A stretch of 64,000 nt of DNA, taken from NCBI GenBank assembly GCA_024277615.1, contig JAJRUW010000067.1:1-64000 (forward strand), in the 5' to 3' direction. Origin of the DNA: Fidelibacterota bacterium (lineage in GTDB: Bacteria; Fidelibacterota; Marinisomatia; SCGC-AAA003-L08; JACNLC01). Below the pieces are notes generated by a model, which ran no database searches, was not told the origin of the DNA, and worked only from the letters and a program-made list of their open reading frames with translations. Below, piece after piece: positions 57,121-64,000 of the stretch (positions are counted from its first letter, which is position 1; each line of letters starts with the position of its first letter). Made by a program: the position numbers and the translations under genes.

Positions 57121-57847
57121 CAGGTTGTTCCCCGGGGTCAATAATATTGAAATACAGCTCTTCCAGTGTCTGCTGTCCATGGTGATCACGAAGTTCTTCG
57201 AGTGATCCTGCCCTGACCATGCGTCCGTGGTTGATGATGATGATGCGGTCAGAGAGCTTCCCGGCGGTGTGCAAATCGTGAGTTGAAAGAAAGATAGTGA
57301 GTCCCCGGGCTGCTTTTTCACGCAACAGGTGCCTGGTCGTGCGGATGGTTTGCGGGTCCAACCCTACCATAGGCTCATCAATGAGGAGTATTTCAGGCTC
57401 GTGCAGCAAGGCCGCCGCAAAGACAATACGTTGTTTCATGCCCCGGGAGTATTCTTCGATGCGCTGACCGACCCAAGGTCTGAGCTGAAGTTTTTCCTCA
57501 TAAAATTCAATTTGACTCCGGATATGTGCGGCTGCCATGCGGTAAAGATTTCCAATTAGTTGCAGGAATTCCCGGCCGGTCATTTTCTCATATAAATTGG
57601 GTGCATCGGGGATGTAACCGGTGATCTGTCTGGCGGCAAGGGGCTCTTTCAAGATATCAATGCCGTTGAAAACGATGCGGCCGCTGTCCGGGGTCATAAG
57701 TCCCGCCAGCATTTTGATAGTCGTCGTTTTGCCGGCACCGTTCGGACCGAGAAAACTGAAAAGGTTGCCATCATCCACCTGCAGGGTCAGGTTGTCCACC
57801 GCTTTCAAATTCCCGAAGGCTTTGGAGAGATTGTAAACTTCGATCAT
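57104..57847 (-). CDS. ABC exporter ATP-binding protein
   Basis: The 247-residue ATPase has Walker A GPNGAGKTT, Q-loop region, signature EYSRGMKQR, Walker B ILLIDEPMVGLD and the switch STHD. It belongs to the ABC-2 exporter ATPases. Its partner permease is the overlapping downstream gene and the transglutaminase-like gene ends six bases upstream, so the three form one operon. Confidence 0.93.
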   Translation of the reverse strand: MIEVYNLSKAFGNLKAVDNLTLQVDDGNLFSFLGPNGAGKTTTIKMLAGLMTPDSGRIVFNGIDILKEPLAARQITGYIPDAPNLYEKMTGREFLQLIGNLYRMAAAHIRSQIEFYEEKLQLRPWVGQRIEEYSRGMKQRIVFAAALLHEPEILLIDEPMVGLDPQTIRTTRHLLREKAARGLTIFLSTHDLHTAGKLSDRIIIINHGRMVRAGSLEELRDHHGQQTLEELYFNIIDPGEQPDAPEC

Positions 57848-57853
57848 GGGTTG

Positions 57854-59326
57854 TTAATACTCCGTGCTGATAATTCTGATGGAGACCTGTCCCAGAACAG
57901 GGATTAGTTCTGTGAGGTTATTAAAATCGTTTTCAAGAAAAGCGATATGGGTGGCATCCGCTACGGGTTCATCGAAAGTCGGATCGAGAGATGTCCACTG
58001 ACCATCGACATGCACTACCGGCCAGGCATGATACAGGAAACGTCCATCCATATAAACGACGCCAATATCAACTTTTGTGGGAATACCCCGGGCGCGGCTG
58101 AGAGCCGTGAAAAGTACCGTGTGTTCACTGCAATCCCCTTCCTGATGATCCAGAATTTCCAGGGCGGATGTAAAATTCACCACCGGCCATTTTTTCAGGT
58201 ACTTGAAAACCCATTCCCGCAGAGTCTGAACGCAGGTTTCGGGGTCCGGTATCTGTGCCAGAATTTCGGCACTTTTCCGGCGGATGCGGGGATGATCTGC
58301 CTGAATAAACTCGTTGGAAGCCAAATAGGGCAGACTGTCAATGAGTGTCTCTGCATAAGGGGCTGTGTTGATTTTCAGACGCAGCGGTTTTGTCCCGATG
58401 ATGGTCTGCCGGGGAGACTCGATCCGCCTGACATAGGCCTCGGGCAGTCCTTCGATTTCAAGTATCATGCTTTTTACTTTCCGGGGGTCACGGATAATCC
58501 GATCAACAGGGATGGCAAATGCGCCGAGCAGATCGAAGGGCTGGTCCTCAGTTTCCTCTGAAAGCGCAAGTTCGGGGGTAGTGCGCTCCATGAGCATGCC
58601 CATGATAGTTTCTTCACGATAGGTCTGCCCGTTATCATCCAGCCAGAGCGTAGAGGGAATATCTTTAAAGACGATCCGTAATTTGTTGAGGTGATAAGTT
58701 GTTTCACCGATTCGGACGTCCTCTTTCCCGAGATGTGTGACCACCAGATCGGCTACTTCCAGATTCATGGGATCCAGGGCCGGCAGGCGAACGGTTTGAC
58801 CCCGGCTGATCCCCTGCCTGGAGACGAGTGCCTGAATACTTTCGGAAGTGTACAGCTCACGGGGGACAGTGAGCACCCGTCGGGTAGTATCCTTTCCGTG
58901 GATAAATGTCAGGCTGAGCTTGTCCCCGTTTTTTGCGGCACCGATTTTAGTTGAATACAGGTCCGATACCACATTGGTCCCAACATTTATCAGCCGGAAA
59001 AGTGTATCGACCCGGGCCCTGGTATCCAGAGACAACTGAGTCTCCATTCCGGCAATGGTGACCTGCAGCTGCGTGCGGTTTTCGATGATGTAACCATCCG
59101 CACCGCGGTTTTGAACGGAATTCACAGCATAGCCCATGCGGTTTCCGTTTTGGTAAATCGTCATCCATTCCGAGTCTGAAGGGAGGTTCCGGATGCCCGT
59201 GTCCAGTGAGATGTATTCCGTTTCGGTGGAAGTCTTAAAATAGGAATTAAAGACCAGGCGGCCCATGAGTAAAACCCAGATTAAAATCAATCCGGCCAGA
59301 TAAGTTCTGCGAGACGGCAGAGTCAC
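57854..59326 (-). CDS. Membrane-anchored transglutaminase-like protein
   Basis: The 490-residue protein has an N-terminal span (about residues 9-25) and a C-terminal transglutaminase-like cysteine protease domain. Its triad is Cys399 in EGDCSEHT, His433 in YHAWPVV and Asp448 in SLDPTFDE. The middle region (about 60-330) is a beta-rich region of DUF3858-like character. It would face the periplasm. Start is GTG at 59326. The gene is followed directly by an ABC exporter, and such pairs often process or export a peptide or surface polymer; the substrate is unknown. Confidence 0.85.
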   Translation of the reverse strand: MTLPSRRTYLAGLILIWVLLMGRLVFNSYFKTSTETEYISLDTGIRNLPSDSEWMTIYQNGNRMGYAVNSVQNRGADGYIIENRTQLQVTIAGMETQLSLDTRARVDTLFRLINVGTNVVSDLYSTKIGAAKNGDKLSLTFIHGKDTTRRVLTVPRELYTSESIQALVSRQGISRGQTVRLPALDPMNLEVADLVVTHLGKEDVRIGETTYHLNKLRIVFKDIPSTLWLDDNGQTYREETIMGMLMERTTPELALSEETEDQPFDLLGAFAIPVDRIIRDPRKVKSMILEIEGLPEAYVRRIESPRQTIIGTKPLRLKINTAPYAETLIDSLPYLASNEFIQADHPRIRRKSAEILAQIPDPETCVQTLREWVFKYLKKWPVVNFTSALEILDHQEGDCSEHTVLFTALSRARGIPTKVDIGVVYMDGRFLYHAWPVVHVDGQWTSLDPTFDEPVADATHIAFLENDFNNLTELIPVLGQVSIRIISTEY

Positions 59327-59372
59327 TTTTAAACGCCTGCTTTCTGCGGCGGACCGTTTTTTTGAAACACTC

Positions 59373-60212
59373 TCACGATTTCAGCTCGCCGATAGTCTGT
59401 CGAAGTAATTTCTGCAGTTCAAAAGTCACCGTATATTCAGAAGACCAGCCTTCCCAGTAACAGGGCTGGAGACCGATCCCGGTTGAAGTTATGAAGGCCT
59501 CCGTCATGCTGTCAACTTCAGCGAAGGGGACGAAGGTTTCCAGAACCGTTAGAGCAAGTTGCCGCGCCAGCCCCATCACCGTATCCCGCATGACCCCGGG
59601 CAGTACACCGAGCTCGAGAGAGGGCGTCATCAGAACCCTGTCTTTGATGAAAAAAATATTGCGGATTGCACATTCAGTTATAATACCCCTGCGGTTAACA
59701 AAGACAGGCTCGTAAGCCTGCTGCCGGCCGGCTTCTTTTTTCGCCAGCAGATTGCCTACGTAATTCATGGATTTAATAGCCGGATTAAAGCGAATGACGG
59801 GATAATCTTTTTCTCTGAGAAAAACTACTTTTACAGGAGTGGGAGGAAGCGGTGAAAGAGGACGAATATTCAGATAGACACCGGGCTCACCTTCGTACAG
59901 CCAGGGAGGTCCCTGCACCAGTCCCCGGGTGATCATCAGTCTGAGCAGACCTGATTGGAGATCATTTTTTTGAACGCCTGCTTCTAGCAGCTTAAGCAGC
60001 GCCTCGTCATTCTGCCGGGGACTTAGCTGCAGAACACTTAATCCCGCCCGTAATCTTTCGAGGTGTTTTTCGGGCCGGAACAGAAGCCGGTTTTGAAACC
60101 GGACGGTTTCGAAGAGCCCGTCCCCATAGACGAAACCGGCATCATTAAAGGGCACCCGGGCTGCGGATTGCCGTACCCATTTACCATTGACATACACCAT
60201 TCTATCCGGCAT
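59373..60212 (-). CDS. Class IV PLP aminotransferase (PabC/IlvE-like)
   Basis: The 279-residue protein has the fold type IV pattern: FVYGDGLFETVRF near the N-terminus, the PLP Lys147 in AIKSMNYVGN, RGIITECAIRNIFFI and GVLPGVMRDTVMGLA. This fits either 4-amino-4-deoxychorismate lyase (PabC) or a branched-chain/D-amino acid aminotransferase. The upstream stop overlaps the start by 11 bases. No pabA/pabB genes are next to it, so I leave the specificity open. Confidence 0.85.
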   Translation of the reverse strand: MPDRMVYVNGKWVRQSAARVPFNDAGFVYGDGLFETVRFQNRLLFRPEKHLERLRAGLSVLQLSPRQNDEALLKLLEAGVQKNDLQSGLLRLMITRGLVQGPPWLYEGEPGVYLNIRPLSPLPPTPVKVVFLREKDYPVIRFNPAIKSMNYVGNLLAKKEAGRQQAYEPVFVNRRGIITECAIRNIFFIKDRVLMTPSLELGVLPGVMRDTVMGLARQLALTVLETFVPFAEVDSMTEAFITSTGIGLQPCYWEGWSSEYTVTFELQKLLRQTIGELKS

Positions 60213-61152
60213 AGGGAGTACCTTTCTTTTCGAGGGGAGATCGTTTGAAGTCCCCGAAAGTCGTGTAATTCAGAATTTGCGGGGATGGAATCGCATAGGA
60301 AAAGACCTTTCGCTTTTTCAGCCATTCCTGCAGGCCGTATTTCTTAACTTCATGCAGAGGAACTTTGAATCGGCGGCCCTCAATGCGGCTGGTGATCACG
60401 GGCAGTGCGGGGGGCGTCCATTTCAGCTCATTGCCAAACAGCCGGAACAGCCCCAGGATGACATCTTCGTCCCAATCCGGGTTGAACTGATATTGCAGGC
60501 TGCGTAAGCCCAAATGCACACTTTTCAATTTGCCGCTGCGGGAAACTGCTCCCAGAGCCTTGAGTTTCGGATACAGCAGTTCATCAATCCGCTTTTCGTA
60601 CGTTCGTGTGTTCACCTTTTTAAACAGCCAGTCCCAGTCGTAATCCCCAAGGATCTCCGTCCAGGTTTTTACATTCCCCGGATAATGCTGAAACTTCAGC
60701 CAGACGGCATCCGCATGCAGCACCAGCAGACGCGCCATGAGGGAATTTTCCACCTTTAAATTGTGCAGCCAGAGCAGGTAGATGAGCGTCGAAAAAGGGA
60801 ATTTTTTCCTAAAATCTTTGGCAGTGAGACCGTACAGAATATTTGGATTACAGGAAGTTTCAAAGCCCCGGGGTGTTTCTCTGCCCGGTGAAATGATGTG
60901 GCCGCCGATGGCACGCCCCCGAACCGGGAGGATGTTCAGATCAACCCAGATGAGGTCTTGACGGGACTGGCGTGCCCTTTCGGAAATCCACAGGGAGGTT
61001 AGATCGTAATACCCCACCAGCTGCCAGTTGAGCTGTTGATGCAGCATTGAGGCACAGATAAGACCGTCATAGTCTGCAGAGATGATGAAGTGATGGTCAC
61101 GTTCTGCAAGCCAGGGATAGTTTGAAATGATCTTTTTACGGCTGAATTCCAT
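60202..61152 (-). CDS. Unrecognised protein with a possible DHH-like N-terminal motif
   Basis: The 316-residue protein has FIISADYDGLICASMLHQQ near the N-terminus and LIWVDLNILPVRGRAIGGHI about 35 residues later. These resemble the DxDG and downstream acidic/His motifs of DHH phosphoesterases (RecJ, NrnA), although the strict DHH triplet is not seen. The rest is unassigned, with several conserved-looking aromatic patches. I use the ATG at 61152, since a TTG at 61188 adds only 12 residues. Its stop overlaps the class IV aminotransferase start by 11 bases. Confidence 0.6.
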   Translation of the reverse strand: MEFSRKKIISNYPWLAERDHHFIISADYDGLICASMLHQQLNWQLVGYYDLTSLWISERARQSRQDLIWVDLNILPVRGRAIGGHIISPGRETPRGFETSCNPNILYGLTAKDFRKKFPFSTLIYLLWLHNLKVENSLMARLLVLHADAVWLKFQHYPGNVKTWTEILGDYDWDWLFKKVNTRTYEKRIDELLYPKLKALGAVSRSGKLKSVHLGLRSLQYQFNPDWDEDVILGLFRLFGNELKWTPPALPVITSRIEGRRFKVPLHEVKKYGLQEWLKKRKVFSYAIPSPQILNYTTFGDFKRSPLEKKGTPYAG

Positions 61153-61710
61153 GGACAAAGCTAAAATTTTTTGAGGGCAATGTTGCAATTAAATTACAAA
61201 CTGTTTCGCCCGGATACGATCCGGACAGGGCAAATGGGCTTACAACGGGAAGTATTCGTAAAGCAGTGTTGGTCACGGCTGTCTAAAATAAATTCACATT
61301 TGCCTAAAACCGTTCAATCTCTTCCCGGACTCGGACAGGTTATGCTGGAACTCCTACGGGACAAATGTCGATTTGATGATTGAAAGCACCATAAAATCCT
61401 GCAGGGACGAGATATCTGCAAACCTGATGGAGGCGACAGCAAAAATGTCCCGGAGGGACGAAACTTTTGTAGTAACAGAAGCTACTACAAGCCGAAGCTC
61501 CATAGGAGCGGGACGGATTATCTTTTTCTTATTACCCCTAACGTTTTGGACGTATGCGCGTATTCCTGAAGCATCAATAAATTTAAGTGGTTCATGTTCT
61601 CATTATCTTTTAAATTCGGTTTGAAATTGCAGATTGAATCAGGTTGTCAGACAAAAGTGAACCTGCTTTTTATGCGATAGTGCAATAAATAAACTTTTCA
61701 AGGAGACGAG
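61153..61710. repeat. Intergenic region with short imperfect palindromic repeats
   Basis: About 560 bases without a supported gene; two short open frames here have no family traits. Within 61351-61513 there are several related units: CTCCTACGGGACA (61351), ATCCTGCAGGGACGA (61397), GTCCCGGAGGGACGAAACTT (61447) and CTCCATAGGAGCGGGA (61498). An 8-base stem TTGTAGTA/TACTACAA with an 8-base loop is at 61467-61490. Units of the TCCCGnAGGGACGAAA type occur as interspersed repeats in FCB genomes. They differ from the palindromes at 1-670. An AAGGAG site and ATG for the next gene close the region. Confidence 0.65.
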
Positions 61711-62787
61711 ATGAAACCCTTAACCCGTAAATATTTTTTGATCATTCCCCTGTTGTTCATAGTGCTTCCCCTGCAGGCTGAAAGTCTGGATGTTACTCTG
61801 GAGAACTTAATATCGGAGAATGCCAGGGGATATCTTGGGCCTGCCCCAACGGCTTTTGGAACCAACATCAATTCAGGTACCTTTCATACTGCTGCAACCC
61901 ACAAATTTCTGGGTTTTGATTTCACCCTGAATTCCAGCCTGGTTGAAATTCCCGATGCAGATCTTACCTTTGACTTCATCCTGCCTCAGGAGCAGCTGCC
62001 TTTTAGCGTTCCCTTTATGGGTGGAAGTGTCGATGTTAACTTATCCCTGGATCAGCTCTATGAAGATGACCGTGCCGTTCCCACGATTTTCGGCTCAAAG
62101 GATGAGGGTTCCATCGAAGTTGATGAACTGAAGGCCAGGGATATCATTGCCCAGCAGATCAGCGGCCAGACGGGAGTATCCGTGGAGGATGTCATAGCCT
62201 CTGCCGGCCCTGAGATCATCGCACAGATCCAGGCGGCTAATTTGAGCCCTATCACGACACCCGCCGGATTTGATCTGGGGCTGGTGCCCATGGTGATTCC
62301 CCAGTTTGCCGTCGGCCTGCCTTTTGACCTGGAGGTCATGGTGCGGGGATACCCCAAAACAAATTTTGAAGATATCGGCGAAGTTTCCTTCCTCGGATAT
62401 GGCGCTAAAATAGGCCTGAATCAGTTCAACCCGATACCCATTCCATTTTTACCCCGGGTTTCAGTTGGCTACTATCAGACCAATCTCACGATCGGGTCGA
62501 TTTTAGATGCTTCCAACACGATCATTAATTTGCAGGTGAGTAAAGCGATTCCCTTCATAACAGTCTATGGCGGATATGGTATTGAGTCCAGCAGCATGGA
62601 TGTGAATTACGATTATGATGACGGGGCACGCACCGTTCAGAATATTAACTTCTCTCTGGATGGGAAAAACGAAACCCGGATCACAGCCGGTGTCAGATTG
62701 AAATTGGCCATGTTCAGTTTGAATGCAGATTACTCTCAGGGCGAATACACAGCTTATAATCTCGGCCTGGGAATTACATTTCGTTAG
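61711..62787 (+). CDS. Exported DUF6588-like outer-membrane beta protein
   Basis: The 358-residue protein has a signal peptide (IIPLLFIVLPLQAES) and an all-beta body with alternating hydrophobic strands and a C-terminal aromatic residue (GLGITFR end), as expected for an outer-membrane barrel. The pattern (GTNINSGTFHTAATHKFLGF, PFDLEVMVRGYPKTNFEDIG, SFLGYGAKIGLNQF) is like DUF6588 proteins of the Bacteroidota group. AAGGAG precedes the ATG. It is monocistronic. Function unknown. Confidence 0.78.
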   Translation: MKPLTRKYFLIIPLLFIVLPLQAESLDVTLENLISENARGYLGPAPTAFGTNINSGTFHTAATHKFLGFDFTLNSSLVEIPDADLTFDFILPQEQLPFSVPFMGGSVDVNLSLDQLYEDDRAVPTIFGSKDEGSIEVDELKARDIIAQQISGQTGVSVEDVIASAGPEIIAQIQAANLSPITTPAGFDLGLVPMVIPQFAVGLPFDLEVMVRGYPKTNFEDIGEVSFLGYGAKIGLNQFNPIPIPFLPRVSVGYYQTNLTIGSILDASNTIINLQVSKAIPFITVYGGYGIESSSMDVNYDYDDGARTVQNINFSLDGKNETRITAGVRLKLAMFSLNADYSQGEYTAYNLGLGITFR

Positions 62788-62860
62788 GTTTACACCACAG
62801 CTGAAAGCCGGGAATACCCGGCCCTGAGCCCAGGCGGGGCCAGGTACCCATCCTGTGATA

Positions 62861-64000
62861 TCAGTTCAATTTTTTTGCCAGGATGACCCGGGCAACATTG
62901 CGGTAAGATTTCCCCGAGTAGGCGTTGGAAGCTTCCAGAACAAGCAGATACCTGCCAACCCTGCATCGTCGGCCGGCATTGTTTTTCCCGTCCCAACGTA
63001 AAATGCCCTCCATCCCGGTGTGAATACCGGGAGCCAGAGTGTATATTTTGCGGCCTTTTACATCATAAATTTCCACCGACAGGGTTGCCTCCGTAAAGGG
63101 CAGGTGATAGGCGACGGTGAGTTCATCTTCAAATCCGTCACCATCGGGTGAAAAGGGGTTTGGGTACAATTCCAGCGCAGTATCCGCCTGCATATCGGGA
63201 ACATACAGGGAATTGACTTCACCGGGAGTGCAGCCGGAAGGTGCCACACAGGTTCCCCAGTTGGCCGGATCATTTGAATCGATGTAAAAGGTCATTCTTT
63301 CAAGAGAATATCCACGACCCCCGCCCCAAACCGGATCATATTGCACATGGTCGATCATTCTGCCCGTAGGATCGAAGAGAAAAACATCGTCACCGGTGTT
63401 GTTAAGCCCCGGGAAGTCAGCGAAATAAACCATCCCGGACATGGTTGAATCCGCGCTGACTACTACATATTCTCCCGGGTAAAGTTCAAAATGATCGCGG
63501 ATGCCCTCTCCGGGAGTTTCATTGTCTGCAATCCGCCAATCGAACAGATCGACCGCTGAACCCGAAATATTTACAAGTTCACACCATTCGGCGTCATCCC
63601 CGGATGGACTATACTGGATTTCGTTGATCAGCAGAGTGCGGTAGCCGGATTTGATCCTGACTTCATGCCAAAGGCTGTCATTACTGCGGTCAAAATCATT
63701 TACCGCCGAAATTGTCAGTAGATAAGGCATAACACCCGGTGGTTCACCTGCGAGCTGGTACTGATATGCAATCGTATCGTTAACAGGCAAATACAGGGAA
63801 TCGATAAAATTGTTGTTGATCTTCAAGGCACCTGTGACATCAAAAAGACCCGTATTGACCAGATTCAATCTCAGGCTGAAGGTCTCCAGTGCCTCCGGGA
63901 ATAAGGGAATATGGGCAATGGATGCAAGAGCAATGTCGATCGTATAGGATGACACGCTGTTTTCAAATCCCGGTGTTCCGTTGGGAGTCAGACTCCGGCG
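62861..64000 (-). CDS. Secreted lamin-tail / FlgD-like C-terminal protein, 5' end outside the window
   Basis: The frame is open to the window edge; the protein continues upstream beyond it, so the start is missing. The visible 380 residues begin with RRSLTPNGTPGFENS, typical of the end of a lamin-tail domain. They continue with a beta region, then a lamin-tail domain (INEIQYSPSGDDAEWCELVN, about residues 110-245 of the visible part) and a C-terminal FlgD/Ig-like domain (YPNPFSPDGDGFEDEL, then IYDVKGRKIYTL and GRYLLVLEA). This C-terminus is a cell-surface or secretion signal domain in this phylum group. Without the 5' part the main domain, which could be a nuclease or metalloprotease, is unknown. 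Confidence 0.87.
   Translation of the reverse strand, partial: RRSLTPNGTPGFENSVSSYTIDIALASIAHIPLFPEALETFSLRLNLVNTGLFDVTGALKINNNFIDSLYLPVNDTIAYQYQLAGEPPGVMPYLLTISAVNDFDRSNDSLWHEVRIKSGYRTLLINEIQYSPSGDDAEWCELVNISGSAVDLFDWRIADNETPGEGIRDHFELYPGEYVVVSADSTMSGMVYFADFPGLNNTGDDVFLFDPTGRMIDHVQYDPVWGGGRGYSLERMTFYIDSNDPANWGTCVAPSGCTPGEVNSLYVPDMQADTALELYPNPFSPDGDGFEDELTVAYHLPFTEATLSVEIYDVKGRKIYTLAPGIHTGMEGILRWDGKNNAGRRCRVGRYLLVLEASNAYSGKSYRNVARVILAKKLN

Noticed and set aside
61171-61624. Two short plus-strand ORFs before the DUF6588-like gene
   Set aside because: No ribosome site, no recognisable protein pattern, and they cross the repeat units.

Overview
This 64 kb window is a chromosomal segment of a Gram-negative bacterium, most likely from the FCB side of the tree (Neomarinimicrobiota, Calditrichota, KSB1 or a relative; I cannot fix the phylum). 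The reasons are several secreted proteins ending in two-repeat dockerin modules (GDxNxDxxxNxxDI), a lamin-tail/FlgD-like secreted protein, a DUF6588-like surface protein, a system I cytochrome c maturation operon and many NPDE-free 'housekeeping' genes with AGGAG-type ribosome binding sites. No rRNA, tRNA, CRISPR array, prophage or complete insertion sequence was seen.

Layout. 1-820 is a non-coding array of short palindromes, partly duplicated, followed by an orphan DNA methyltransferase (821-1984). 2036-5811 is minus strand: an EamA transporter, then an xpt - APC permease - PAP2 phosphatase operon. 6134-8608 is a secreted beta-propeller with a dockerin tail. 8722-10934 is a mono-haem protein - Na+/proline symporter - small HTH protein run, followed upstream by an OB-fold lipoprotein. 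12180-13561 pairs a single-domain asparaginase with an alpha/beta hydrolase. 13613-16606 is a receiver-receiver-PPDK_N protein, divergent from an acetate module (acetate transporter and acetyl-CoA synthetase, 16963-19490). 19712-25278 is a complete ccmE-F-H-(I-like)-A-B-C-D operon with a CxxxY-type CcmE and a CcmH that lacks the normal CxxC; it runs straight into a secreted, dockerin-tagged pyroglutamyl-peptidase-like protein (25285-26688).

26706-34414 holds a secreted metallophosphoesterase, an aldo/keto reductase, a YihY membrane protein, a GH53 galactanase with dockerin, a cupin, birA and coaX. 34444-39420 holds a TPR protein, a LolA-like protein, a double FKBP lipoprotein and a cysQ-thyA-folA operon. 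From 61152 down to 39404 everything is on the minus strand: a DHH-like protein and a class IV aminotransferase, a transglutaminase - ABC exporter set, a SufS-like desulfurase, ligA, a hot-dog thioesterase gene broken by an in-frame TGA, a 1147-residue GH13 protein, a free-standing Ppx-type HD domain, two PPK2 kinases, a cohesin-plus-dockerin protein, another dockerin protein, a c-haem lipoprotein, a small membrane protein and a second EamA transporter. The window ends with a DUF6588-like protein and a 5'-truncated lamin-tail/FlgD-like protein.

Themes: extracellular glycan and phosphate scavenging with cohesin/dockerin-type modules; c-type cytochrome assembly beside several putative c-haem proteins; and a polyphosphate/alpha-glucan gene set. 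The points most worth following are the variant Ccm machinery, the Cys-to-Ser C15-like secreted protein, the PPK2-PPK2-HD-GH13 set, and the AACAGGATT repeats upstream of the acetate genes.
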